The notes: generated from the sequence alone by a model not told the origin. A DNA stretch of 64,000 nucleotides from Vespa crabro (GCF_910589235.1 NC_060963.1:8420501-8484500), one strand, 5' to 3'; positions 28,843 through 58,514 are shown, counted from the stretch's first letter. Translations and numbers: made by a program.

Positions 28843-29676
28843 GGACTGGAAAGTAATGTCGCTTTCTTAAATTAAATTCAAACGAATAAATTTTTAACAA
28901 GTTTTTATTTTTAATCACAATCAAATATTGACATGCGCAGAAATGACATTACTTTCCCGTCCCCCTAATTATGTATATACATGTGTGTGTGTATGTGTTA
29001 TTTTGTGATGATATACACATTGTACATATTATAATGTCCATAAGGAAAAAATAGATGACGCAATATTATAATCGACTTTTTTCCTCCTTAAAGAAATAAC
29101 GTGTTTTTCGAATATGCAAAAGAATCAATAAGTTAATGGATAGTTAACCTCAAAAAAAAATCAGAAAAATGAATTTTCTAAAATATTCAATGAGAGGAAT
29201 AAAAAAGATTAATTAAAATCGAGAATTCGAAATATGAATAAAGCAATGTAGACTCGAGTCGATTCGTATCTTTCGTAATTTCAGTTGGTAAGGAAGGGGA
29301 TGAACAATCGATACGAGAAAAGTAGTCGAAAGGGGTAGTTAGAGCGGCTCGATGACAACTTTATTCCTTCGTTTCGTTCGTCTCATTTATTTTTTTTTTG
29401 TTCTACATACACAGAAACTTACATATACGTACCTGTATTATTCTTCACGTGCAAACGTAATTTGTCCCCACTGGAAATATGCATTATGTTGAAATGTTCG
29501 ATGATCCTTAATGAGATCGTACCTTTTCCGGAAGCAGGGGCACCAAGTATGACGGCCCTGAAGGCCGCAGCCTTGGAAAAACAACACGTGGATAACGCTA
29601 CCATTAAATCTATCCTCTCTAAAAGTCGTTCTAAACGTCGACGACGTTCCTCCTCCTTCCTTGTTTTATAATACAT
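25411..29676 (-). CDS. Ak3: Adenylate kinase 3-type GTP:AMP phosphotransferase, 4 exons
   Basis: Exons in transcript order: 29676-29433, 26283-26164, 26060-25888, 25617-25411; all phases fit and the stop is TAA. The enzyme transfers phosphate from GTP (or ITP) to AMP in the mitochondrial matrix. Seen: the P-loop GAPASGKGT; the AMP-binding SSGD and GFPRT motifs; and a long LID with RWVHLPSGRIYN, DDVTGE and QREDDKPE, as in the AK3 family. The first ATG (29676) follows an in-frame TAA, has A at -3 and gives 247 aa with a very basic 24-residue N-terminus. The next ATG (29602-29604) gives 223 aa, close to the usual family length. Either could be used, so the N-terminus is uncertain. Intron 1 is 3149 bp and carries two transposon-like repeats. 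Confidence 0.93.
28036..28480. mobile_element. Inverted-repeat element (possible MITE) in AK3 intron 1
   Basis: TGTTCAGAGCTGGAAAGAAG at 28040-28059 recurs exactly in inverted orientation at 28457-28476. Similarity extends outward (GTAC/GTAT) and weakly inward to a shared TTCGGCTCT block (28126-28134 and the inverted copy at 28365-28373). No clear target-site duplication was seen. It may be a non-autonomous transposon or an inverted duplication of some other sequence. Confidence 0.5.
28789..28838. repeat. (AT)n microsatellite
   Basis: An uninterrupted AT run that ends exactly at the left edge of the 126-bp TA-flanked element. Confidence 0.95.
28840..28965. mobile_element. Tc1/mariner-type MITE, 126 bp, in AK3 intron 1
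   Basis: Terminal inverted repeats of 21 bp start GGGGGACTGGAAAGTAATG and differ at one position between the two ends (T versus G at base 8). The element is flanked by TA on both sides, the target duplication used by Tc1/mariner transposons. It has no coding capacity. The left copy of TA is the end of an (AT)n run, a common insertion site. Confidence 0.85.
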
Positions 29677-32369
29677 CGTGTCTTCGCGTTCGCTACGGTT
29701 CGTTTAAATTCGTGAAAACTCGGTCAATTTCGTTCTAGATTCGGTTCTAGCTTCGTATCATTGTCTTCGGCCATCCTCGTACACGTTCCAATTTTTCTTC
29801 CTTTTAACCTATGATATGCACGTTTTCTATATAATTCATTGTTCAATTGCCATCAACGAATCCTCGTAGACGCGAGACACGATTGACAGACGCAATAGAA
29901 ACATATTCCCACCACTGAATTATTTACGAGAGGCAGAGACTATCAGTATAGAACGATTCATTCATATGCGACATGTTTTTATTATTGTATGATCGTTCTC
30001 TCCCGCTAGTTCACTTACTGTGATGATTTAAGTATCGTCTACAAATTTTTTGTCCCAAAGATAAGAAAAGCATATATTATTATCTATCTTTTTTCTTCTA
30101 ATTTGTGATTTCTCTACTTTCAATATGATCATACTCTTTGTAATATTCAAATATCGAATATTTTTTCTCTTTTTTTTTTAACCCTTTGCAGACGGTACGG
30201 TTTGAAGTCAAGCTTTCGCGAGGCTAAGCCGTTATCGCGGTAGTCGTTTGAAATAGCCAGTGCACATATGAGTTTATCGGCCATAGTGACGTAATTACGT
30301 GGACACATGAGTCTTTTCAGCCATCAATTGTTTTTATCAAATGTATGTTGAGTTCCTCGTCCAAATTGATTGTTTATGTAGAGCGCGACGGCAGTCCGCA
30401 AAGGGTTAATTATCAGATCTTTGTTATTATTATACTTGATAATTCCTTTTCTTATCATTATATGTACAAAGTCATGAGTTTTTTTTTTAAATATCTTAGA
30501 TCGTTGCAAACAATTGCTACAGAAATGTAAATGAAATAGGTAAGATTACATTTCGAAGTTTGCTATCTGGAAAGTATTGCAAAAATATTCAATTAATTTA
30601 TTGACAAAGTAGCACTTTATTCATATGAAAAAGTAATACAACGTTAGGGCCTGTGCCGGTTTCTTTTTATTTTTCTTCTTTTTTTTTGAATTTATCAAAA
30701 GCGTGTATGTATAACGAGACAATAATTAAAAGGCCTTATCCATTAAAACAGAGGTCGTTAGATTGGCCTTTCCGAGGCCGCTTTTCCCAACCAACACCAC
30801 AGCGATCGTCACTCCTTAACTCGATGATGCAAATTCTTTCTTTTCATACTCTTCACATACTATATATGTATATTATATACGTGTTTGAATTTGTTTTTCA
30901 TTATTATTGAATAAAGTTTATACATATAAGAGTACTAGTGAACAAGGAGGACGAACGTTAGTGTGGGGAGAGAGGGAAAACAAATTTCTCCTCTCTTTAT
31001 ATTTAAATAGAGACGTTCAAGTTAGCTTGCGAACTTTGCGGAGCGAATTGCTCATTTATCTTCACATCATAAAATTTCTTTTATTCTTTTCGCTCTCATC
31101 GTACCAACATTCTCCCTCCAGCGTTTATTCACTCTCATTATATTGCTCATGATAATATTTGAAAACGCTGGATAAACATATTTTGAGTAAAGACCAATCG
31201 AATAACAGTAATGGGAACCATATCTATTCTTCTCCGACAAAAAGTTTGCACGTCTCTGTGTTAAAAACACCATATATGTATGAATTGGGCATACTTATTT
31301 ATTCATAAACTCTCTTTAACTTTGTAAGCCCATCTTGTGTATGCTACAAGAGTAGTATGTCCCATCATTTCGAACTTCTTTCTATATATCTATTTTTGTA
31401 AGATTCTCTTACAATTTGCCACGTACAAACATGTACAACAATCTACGAATATAAATTCTTACATCACAATAGAGACTCTAGGATTTAAGTTTTGATTTTA
31501 AACCGTATCTCGGCCAAAGAAGTAATTTTCCACTTCAAATTTATTATTCATGTCAGGATCATAATTACCTTGAAACCTGGTCATTGAATAATTTCTCGAA
31601 CGCGACGTTTGAGAGATATTATCATAAAATTTCCCATTTAAATATCCCATCATATAAAATAAGTAAATTGCATTACAACAGCCTTTCACCCTATATTATC
31701 GAGTCTCTATTGTATTTTATCATTCTTAAAATATACATATCTATACATTCTGTGATCGTGATTTATCATTCGTGTGGTTTAAGAATCCTCTCTAATGAAT
31801 ACTCAATATTCCTCTTTCTTTTCATTCAGTATATTGCCAGTTTGATCAAATGCAATAAAAGCATAGTTAGTCTAGTGCTACCTTAAGCTATACTTATTTA
31901 TGTGTACTTAAATGTAAACTAATCATAGCAAAGATGCGTCCTCTTTTGTCCTTAGTTTGTCTTTTTTACTTTCATAATAATCCAATTTAAAATTAATTCA
32001 TTATTTTCTACGCAAATAATAATAAGTCTTAAAATGTTATTTATTGAAACATTTGGTCGACTTTTATTTAAAACAAAAATTTGAAGAAAGCTTTGCTTCA
32101 TTGCGTTATAAAAAGAAACTATGATTTATGGGAAAAAAAAGAATAGAAAAAAGAAAAAAAAACATATTTGTAAAATGCTATTATCATAACGAGATAATAT
32201 TTTTGTCAAGCAAAAGCAAAAGTGAAATAAATTGAATAAATTGGAGGCTTAGATTTCTTAAATCCTGCACGTGTAATTCGATTGTGTTATTAATTGTATG
32301 TCGCGTGTTCCAGTGTGCTATCTAAATATATAAATGTATAGAAAGAACGAATGAGAATCTTCGGCCATT
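29677..32369. other. Intergenic region between AK3 and SPS
   Basis: Holds the likely AK3 promoter (about 29677-30000, moderately GC), the piggyBac-type element at 30182-30405, and AT-rich sequence leading to the SPS 3' end. Short frames on both strands look spurious. No RNA gene was recognised. Confidence 0.7.
30182..30405. mobile_element. piggyBac-type MITE, 224 bp, with TTAA duplication
   Basis: The element starts CCCTTTGCAGAC and ends GTCCGCAAAGGG, which are inverted repeats with one mismatch. TTAA lies directly outside both ends (30178-30181 and 30406-30409), the signature target of piggyBac transposons. The interior is non-coding and less AT-rich than its surroundings. Confidence 0.9.
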
Positions 32370-35143
32370 TTACCAGAGCTCTCCATCCTTTTCCTTGGCT
32401 GGTACCTCGATTACTCGAGGTTTATCGATTATTCTAGCAGTACGATTTCCTTTTTCCACAATACCAATTATCCACGCTTGATAACCCTCTTGTTTCTCTA
32501 TATCTTTGCAATATGCAGCCGCCTAATAAAAGAAATAAGTAATTTGTAAAGGTCACGATAAGTCAATAAATATGACTTACTATTTAAGCAAAAATTATGA
32601 TTTAAATTGTAAGAGAATTGACAACACTAAAATGCTACAATAGCAAATCAGCATGGGTGTCTCTAAATGTTTATCTACCTGCTTTTCTTTAGAGTATTAA
32701 ACGAAAAATAAATACTCTACTGTATTAGCAGGTATACGAGAAATTCTATATAAAAACCTGTTCTCGAGGAAGGCATATAAGAAGCCCGCCGCTTGTTTCA
32801 GCAGAATGTCCTTGAAGTAATTGAAACATGTTACCGCAAGCTTTAGCTACCGCTGCCATCTTCGCAATAACAGGTAAATTATGGATAACGAAGGAGACTT
32901 CATTTTTCTGGTGTTTTGCGAGGTTTTGTGCATGCCCTAAAAGGCCAAAGCCTGTAACGTCCGTTGCTCCATGTGCATTATATTTATGCATTAATCTCGC
33001 AGCTGCAATTAATTTCAAATATATTTATGATAAAATCTTATTCCATAAATATTTTAAACAAAGTACATATGTATATATACACAAACACACATATATCATG
33101 TATATAACATGATATAATGAAATATATTTTTCTCGTAATATACCTATTCTGTTTAATCGAGCCATACTATCCATTGCTCGTTGATAAGCTTTCCTTACAT
33201 CATCTTCACTAACAACAAGTTTAATTCTATTCCAACGATCAGGTTGGTCCAGCCATTGATGCGCATTTACAGCAACTTGCGTACCAAGAGGTTTTGTTAA
33301 CACAAGTACATCGCCAACCACTGCATTATCTGGTCTACATATTTTATATGCTTATAATTTTTGTCATAAAAGATCTTTCAATATTATTTGTATTTCTTCA
33401 TCTTTTCGTTAAAATGAATACTATAAAAATATAATCATCGCAATGAAAAATTCTAAACATACACAATATATTCGTTTGGTTGACAAACGGTAGAAGCAAC
33501 ACCACCTATTGTACACCAAGGATTAACAACTGTTTGACCACCAGTAACAGTTGTTCCAGCTTCCAATGCTGAATCTTTAAAACCTCTCATAATTAATGGA
33601 ACAACAACGTCGCGCTCTTTTTCTGTCATTTTTGTACTGACACCCAACAACATTAACATATTGTCACATTCAGTGACTCCCATGGCATATAAATCACTGA
33701 TGACATTGGCGCATGCAATTTTTCCTGCAAAAATACTCCAATAACAATGATAAAAGAAACTACAAAACAATATTCCTAGAATGTAAAATAAAATTTAAGT
33801 ATGTCATAAGGCATAATTATAAACATAAATCAAAGAGTTCCATATTACTCGCATTGATGTATATCTTACCCATCATATAGGGATCATCGACTAGTGGATA
33901 GAAAAAATCTGTTGTTTGTACCAAGCTTAGTCCGCCATGTCTTAAAGGAGTTACGGAAGAATCCATACCAATGCCTGAAACAATAAATATAATGAATTAG
34001 GAACAATTTCACAAACCAAAATAAAATCATAAAGAAAAGATATATACTTGTAAGAGGAGTTGATATATAGACTAGAGTACCAATTAAATGCATATCAGTA
34101 TGGAAAATCTTTAAACATTTTTCTACCCGCTGTTCTTTAGAGTACTTTATACATAATTTATTTCATTGTATTAGCAGGGACTCTAGAAATAGTCAGTTTA
34201 TTAACTAAAAGAATGACGTGCAAAGTTATAGGAATCATTATAAACAATATTTCAAGATATGACTCGTACTTATTATGTCATATAACATTTTATAATATTC
34301 AGTATATTTATCGCGCCAATAATTCATACAAAAAAGTTGAGAACATCTGTACTTCCGGTAGCGTGGGAGAAAAGAGGCGGGAGATGTGGTTGTATTGGCC
34401 GCCATATTAAATAGGGCTGGATCGAATATACTCGTCCCCCCAACCCTTTCTATACAATGGAATTTTCCTATTATGATCGATCCCTTAATGCAAATTTTCG
34501 AAATTTTTACGACAGTCGAAATTATTTTTCCGTTAGGTTGGAATAAAATTTTTTATATTTAATAATCTTAAATAATTGATGATAATAAAATACGAAAATA
34601 CGAATTCAACGTAGAAAAGTAAGAATCGATAAAACCGAATATAAATTCGCTATAAATGGAATTGAAGGAGGAAATAAATCGCAAATAAAATGATCGACGA
34701 CGGAAGAAGATAGATGTAGAATGAAAAAAAAGGAAAAGAGGCACATCTTTATAGAAATGCAACTCTTACACAATCATGTTCAGCCGCGTGTATTCATAAG
34801 TGCACTTGGCGCGGGCGCGTGCTCGCGTGTGTTTAATTACGCATAAGCATAACTCACCGATGCGCGGAATGGCCATATGCATAAAGTGGGCATGTTCATG
34901 ATCCTGTGCGGCATTATCGTCGGCCTGTAGTCCCTCTAGGAGTTTCCCAAGAACCTCCTGAGGGACTTTACACCCTCATCCTTTTAGGTCGGCGAACCGC
35001 GTTAAGCGGAAGGTCGCATCGAGATCATGTGCCACTGGGTCGAACGGCCTGCGCAACGCCAAGGCATTTGGATTACCACCAAGTTCCAGCTGTACGACGG
35101 ACAGGGCGTCCTGAGCTACCGGGGTTCCCTGTATCTCCGCCAT
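32370..35143 (-). CDS. SPS1: Selenophosphate synthetase 1-like protein with in-frame UGA at the active site, 6 exons
   Basis: Exons in transcript order: 35143-34858, 33974-33870, 33724-33463, 33334-33144, 33002-32758, 32522-32370. Joined they give 414 codons including the final TAA. Codon 56 is TGA (34978-34976) inside LKG-UGA-GCKVP, the catalytic position that holds Sec or Cys in true selenophosphate synthetases and another residue in SPS1 paralogues. Downstream motifs are those of the family: GIGMDSSVTPLRHGGLS, DDPYMMGKIACANV, DLYAMGVTECDNML, GGQTVVNPW, DVTGFGLLGHAQNLAK, SAETSGGLL. A stop here would leave only 55 residues, yet all later exons are intact and in frame. Family knowledge: Hymenoptera lack selenoproteins but keep an SPS1 gene read through at UGA. 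The inserted residue is unknown, and the product may not make selenophosphate. Confidence 0.95.
32645..32745. repeat. Hairpin-forming repeat, copy 1 (SPS intron 5)
   Basis: Shares with 34090-34195 the blocks TTCTTTAGAGTA and TGTATTAGCAGG and matching flanks. Within this copy TACCTGCT...TAGAGTA is followed by TACTCTA...AGCAGGTA, an imperfect inverted repeat. Nature unknown (short transposon or structured RNA). Confidence 0.6.
34090..34195. repeat. Hairpin-forming repeat, copy 2 (SPS intron 1)
   Basis: A diverged direct-orientation copy of the repeat at 32645-32745, with CTACCCGCT ... TTAGCAGGG as the outer inverted arms. Confidence 0.6.
34929..34967 (-). promoter_or_regulatory. Readthrough hairpin (hymenopteran readthrough element) after the SPS UGA
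   Basis: In the mRNA sense, AGTCCCTC-AGGAG pairs with CTCCT-A-GAGGGACT: 8 + 5 base pairs, a single bulged A on the 3' arm, and a 12-nt loop. It begins 8 nt after the UGA. Position and shape fit the element described downstream of the UGA in hymenopteran SPS1 genes. The same bases also encode protein (around PQEVLGKLLEGL). Confidence 0.9.
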
Positions 35144-35557
35144 CTTGTCCCAAAATCTCGAAAGAAGACGCGATAGACGGAAAAGAAAAAAAAAATCTTT
35201 TGATAGGTCTATTAGGTTTTCGAGTTTTCCTTGATAATCTTCTAAGCGACTGCCCTTCTACAGAGTTCTCACACACGTTTACAAACAGACCTACTCAACG
35301 AATCGAAAGACGTAAATTATATGATACGGTACGCCGCCGACAGACAGCCACTGCTCGCGATTGACCCTACACGACTATAACCGCCCCGTGGCTGTGAACT
35401 CACATCGAACGTGAATTATACTCTACACCGGCGTCGACTAACCGGGATCGTACGCGTCGACAAAATGGACGCGCCTCCAACGTTCACGGAGCTGAGAGAA
35501 CGCGCAAGGCCACCGTGAGCCCCCACGATGCCCCTACCGTGGCGTTGCACCTTTCTG

Positions 35558-35585
35558 ATTGGTCCTTTCGAATTGGCGCATGCGT
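35558..35585. promoter_or_regulatory. CCAAT box and NRF1/Ewg-like site upstream of SPS
   Basis: ATTGG (inverted CCAAT) at 35558-35562 is followed by GCGCATGCGT at 35576-35585, which is close to the palindromic NRF1 consensus. Both lie about 420 bp upstream of the SPS start codon in a GC-richer block. Assignment rests on motif likeness. Confidence 0.45.
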
Positions 35586-37909
35586 ATTAATCAACGATCC
35601 TTCAGGTCCGTATCTAAAGTATCGTTTCGCCACTGTAACAAAGCCTCCTCACGCTTCATTTTAAACAATATTTTCGACGGTGTTTCTCTCTTTCCTTCTT
35701 ACATATACTTCACTCATCTAAAGTTCGACCAACGACGGTCGAATTTAGAGAAAGACGCTTGATTTTATGATAAATATTTTTTATTGAAAGCACAGAAATA
35801 TTTTTAATTTCAATTTCGTTTCATTTAATTTCGATTAATTAATAACTCGTGACATAATAGATTAAAGAGGATCCATACAGTGTGAAATTATTCTGATCAT
35901 ATTCCAAATGTAATCTTTACGATTATAATAAGATAAAGATTTTCTTTTTTTGATTTATAAAAATGTTTACGTACTTATTGATACAGATGCTGATTTGAGA
36001 CTAGAGAAAATACGAAACATGTAAACGTAAGCTATTCTTATACGTTACGATTGCTGATTCGTATTCAGATATATGAGTAACGCCGGTCGATTACATTTGT
36101 TATGGACTGATAGATTTATAAGATTTTATATACCGGAATTAATTTACGTAGGCTCAAGTGTCATTTACCAAAAATGCTAATAAGCTTACATTTTTTTTAT
36201 CGTCATAACTGATACTTTCATTTCTCTTATGAATATCACGCCAATTACAAGTCCGACGTCTTTGACAGTGGTTCTCAATAATGAAAATTTGTCTGCGTTT
36301 TTTATTTTTTTTTTGATCCTATTTGTTTTCAAGCAGTAAACATAAACTATAAAATGATTAGTATTCGAATAAACTCGGTTTTGTGAATATTGACAAAGAA
36401 AAAATTAGTCTGATCGTTCTTTTTTTTTTTCTTCTTTCTTTTTTGTTCCATGCAACATTCCATGCTAATAACAATTTTTTTCTTGTTAAACGTTTCCTTT
36501 ATAAAAGCCATAAAAGATACGTTTAACTTACTTTTTAATTTAGTCACCTTAATACGATTACGATATTCATTGCCGAACTGTCGTTGGCAGAGTGCACTAT
36601 GCGGGCGATGGTCGTCTTGGAATGCTGCTCGTTCGCCAAGCGATCGTAGGACTTGTCTCTTTCTCTCTCTCTCTCGCTCTCTCTCGCTCTCTCTACCTTT
36701 GCAATGTTTCCCGCGCAAAATGGCGATAACACTCTGTTCATGCAGAGTTCCAAGAGATCTTTCCATCATGTCGGAGATTATTTACAATCAATCCGACACG
36801 TTAAAAGGAATTCTCTTTCATTATCATACTTACATCGGATCGTTTGAAAATCGGTGCTTAAACAAGCAAATTAAATGTTTAATACCAATTAATTTTATTG
36901 AACAATATAAGAAGTAATTTACATTTATTTTTAACTGAACGAATTCGTTATAGCTTGATATTTTAATTCTATTGTTAGTCATTTCAACGAAGTAACTGCA
37001 CGAAGAAGAACAAAGTATATATACGCGTAAAAGCTTCTCATTCGGTATTCTTCTGAAATTGCTAAATCGCATACTTTTGATTGATATTTCTATCACGCAA
37101 CGTGGATTCGCAATATTTTAGTTTTTAATTTACAAGTATTTTAGATATGTAATTTACGAAGTATATTACAAATAAAAGAAAAACAATAAAAAAGAAACAT
37201 CGAACAGTCGATATCACGCCGACAGCAATGAAGAAAATATTCAAAGTATAATTATCTATACATAGATACTATCGGCGTTAAGCATGGAAACTTTTTTCAT
37301 ACGAAATCTACCTTACCGATAAGAGTAAAGTAAATCGAAAAGTATAAGACCTTTCGTAATTGATGCTTATCAACATAAGATCAGTCGATAAGGTAGAAAA
37401 ATATTTTTTACACTACAAAATTATAAATATTTAAACAGCTTTGTTTAATATATGCATATATATATGTGTATGTATATATACATATATACATATACATATA
37501 TATAATATATAATAAATAATATATATAAAATATATATAGATGATATATAATAAATATATAATATATATAATATATATATATTATATATTTATATATATAT
37601 ATATATTTGTTCTCTCTCTCTCTTTCTTTCTTTTCCTATATAAAATAATATCAATTAATTATTTTATCCTTCTAAAAAAAATTTCTAAATCGGAAAAACT
37701 GATATCTACCGAAGGATCATCGTTACTCAATTTCCTTTTTTTCAAATTTGGATAAAATGATCCTTAGAACTCTATTCCTTTTTCCTTATTCGAAGATTCT
37801 TAGAATCCATCGTCAACGTCCAGTGTCATCGTTTATATCTTTCTAAAGTGCTGCTTACGTATCGCGAAAGGCAAAGAAGGATAAAGCCAGTCGAGTATTC
37901 GCCGCCGTA

Positions 37910-37917
37910 GCGGCAGT

Positions 37918-37951
<34 letters not shown>

Positions 37952-37980
37952 ACAGCAGTAGTAACAGCAGTAGCAGAATA
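37910..37980. repeat. (CAG)n / (CAGTAG)n trinucleotide repeat
   Basis: CAG units interrupted by CAGTAG and TAACAG, about 630 bp upstream of the CERK start codon. The poly-Leu frame on the other strand is spurious. Confidence 0.9.
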
Positions 37981-38468
37981 GTAGTAGTAATATCAGTAGC
38001 AATAGGAAAAGTAACGCTACGTTGGGAGTGTGTGGTGGACTGCTCTTGCCGTACTTGAGCGCAATCGTGCGGTAGAGTACTGTGAAACGGTGTGCGCGAA
38101 AGGCTGCATTCTCGTGCGTTTGTCTTCCGACCTAGTTTTCGCACGACGCCTTCGCGATTTTCGACAGTCTCTTTAGTTCTCTCTCTCTCTCTCTCTCTTT
38201 CTCTTTCTCCCTCCTTCTTTTTTCTTTCCATTTTGCAACGATGGCTCTTCGTAAGCACGGCCGGCCTCGCTCGGTGTTTGTGCGGATCGATCGCACAGCG
38301 GAATGATGTCGCCTTGTTCTTGTTGAGGTTGTTTCCGTGCTCCTTTTTATTCTTATTCTTATTTTTCTTCGTCGTCTTCGTCATTGCGTCGTCGTTGTGT
38401 GTTCCAGCTTCTGAAACTTTTTCTTTCTGTCTCTTTCTCTGATTAAAGAGAAAGGTAGATATAGATAG

Positions 38469-38470
38469 AT

Positions 38471-38524
<54 letters not shown>
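38469..38524. repeat. (AG)n microsatellite in the likely CERK 5'UTR
   Basis: An uninterrupted AG run of about 28 units that ends about 80 bp before the CERK ATG. Confidence 0.95.
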
Positions 38525-38528
<4 letters not shown>

Positions 38529-38604
38529 AGAGAAAAAGAGTGAGAGAGAGAGAGTGTAAGATAGATAAAGATTATAGACAAAGAGATAAGTTTAAACGGA
38601 AAAA

Positions 38605-56419
<17,815 letters not shown>

Positions 56420-56986
56420 ACACCGAGTTTTACTACTAGTACTAAAACAAAAAGGAGAAAGAAGAAGAACAAGAAAGAAGAAAAAGAAGAAGAAGAAACA
56501 GAAAGAAAAATATCGCAATGGAAAATACGAATGATTAGGAGAGAATACATTGCAAGATTAGTAGTATAGTAATCTTTTCGATGGCTTGCAATGATGGCAT
56601 CGAAATCACAAAGTTCCTTTTCAAGCTTGCCCTCGAAAATGACATTTCGTCGTTAACGATACCCATCGAGTGAACTAGTAAATCTTTGTATCGTTTGATG
56701 ACGACAAATGACCATCGAATACGTCCTCAAGATAAATTTCTAGAGTAGTTCTTATGGCTCCCATTATTAATTTGAAAGAGAGAAAGACAGAGAGAGAGAG
56801 AGGGAGAGAGGGAGAGAGCCAGAGAGAAAGAGAGAGAGAGAGAGACAGAAAGAGAGAGCAAAATTGGGAAAAACAGAATTATTAATATATTTCTTTTAGT
56901 GATTCTCTTTCCAAATACGATTCTACTGTGTCCAAATAGTTTTCTTGATAATTATGTTATATATTATAATATTAATATTATGACCC

Positions 56987-57187
<201 letters not shown>

Positions 57188-57687
57188 TGTTACTATTAAG
57201 ATCGTCTTTAATATTATATTATCATAAGTATTATTACTAATGAGTTATACATAGGCTGATTTATAAAAAAAAAGTGAAAAATATAGAACATGATAGTCTT
57301 TGTACATAGAAAAAAAACCGAAAGAAAGAAAAAAAAGAAAGAGAAATTAATGAATTGCATTTATAACGATTTCATCGAGTCTAGAATGATCGAGTCTAGA
57401 TTGAGTAAACATTAGTTGCACTGTGATTGAGCCTGTGTTTAACTGTTTTCGTACTTAATAAAAATTTGACTTATTTATACTCGCTGATAGATTCTAGAGT
57501 GTGTCTAGATCTGTGAAAATTTCCTTCTAAATTCGAGAAAATACGAGCAAATCAAGTTTGAACAATTAATCTAACTGATGTAAAAAGTTAACGAATATTG
57601 TGCACTCTTCTTTTTCTTTCTTTTTCATAAAACTCTCTCTAGTGATTATAAAAGAAAGAAAGAAACAAAGAGGAGGTGGGAAGGTAA

Positions 57688-57693
<6 letters not shown>

Positions 57694-57748
<55 letters not shown>
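57694..57748. repeat. (AG)n microsatellite
   Basis: AG run with one AAAG slip. Confidence 0.95.
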
Positions 57749-57752
<4 letters not shown>

Positions 57753-58466
57753 ACACTCGTTTTAGACTGGCACATTCATGTAAATTTTAGATTAAAAGCA
57801 TAGCTTTATATTACGTATGAATGAAAGAAAAGAAAAACAAAACGAACAGCATTCCAAAGTTAACAATGATAAATATTAATATTCTTATTATTATTATCAT
57901 TATCATTATTATCATTGTTATTTTATAGGAGTATTTTATTAGAAAGCTATTTTTTACAGCTATTATAATATCGATATTAATCATTTATAGAGAGCTCTTC
58001 CCAATTAAATGGTATTACAAAACTCAGAATCGGATTCTTTTCGAACATCATATACTCTCATCGTTATATTTCCTTATTGTTGTGTGCGTTTTGTATGAAA
58101 AGAGTGAAAGAATCTGAAATAAGCTTCGAAAAAACATTCAAGAATATTGATGGTTGTGAGAATTGTAAACGACCAAAAAAAAAAAAGAAAGAAAGCTTTT
58201 AAACAACGTTTGTAGTTTATATAAAAGAGCGTTCGAACGTCTCAAACATTCAGATGCATTTATTTGTGCTTTATGAAGGATTTTAGAAATGAAAAAAGAT
58301 TATTAACGCAAGAAACATAAGTATTATATTATATTCGATCTCTCAAGAAATATTAATTGAATCATTATTGAAGGTGCTATAAACGAACATTTGAAAAAGC
58401 TTTAATTGTTCGTTATTTGAATTGTCTTTTTGAACTTTGGAAAGTCATTAATTATAATTATAATTA

Positions 58467-58512
<46 letters not shown>
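58467..58512. repeat. (TA)n microsatellite
   Basis: A TA run flanked by AATTATAATTA blocks on both sides. Confidence 0.9.

Positions 58513-58514
<2 letters not shown>

Larger units (their letters stand above)
35144..38604. other. Divergent SPS / CERK promoter region
   Basis: The two genes are head to head. The first ~450 bp next to SPS are GC-richer, the likely SPS core promoter, with a CCAAT box and an NRF1-like site. A less AT-rich patch at about 36540-36790 has no assigned role. The CERK side holds a CAG-type run (37910-37980), CT and AG tracts, and the likely CERK 5'UTR. Confidence 0.7.

Noticed and set aside
34858..35143. Reading the SPS gene as a pseudogene because of the internal stop
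   Set aside because: The single stop is exactly at the catalytic residue, it is UGA, it is followed by a readthrough-type hairpin, and all other exons and splice sites are intact.
34858..35143. Calling the product a selenoprotein
   Set aside because: Hymenoptera are known to lack the selenocysteine machinery, and no SECIS-like element was identified after the stop at 32370; the inserted residue is left open.
34906..35364. 152-codon plus-strand frame
   Set aside because: Antisense shadow of SPS exon 1; the minus strand encodes the recognisable protein.
37833..38384. 183-codon minus-strand frame with a poly-Leu run
   Set aside because: Product of the CAG-type repeat and AG/CT tracts upstream of CERK; no domain or start support.
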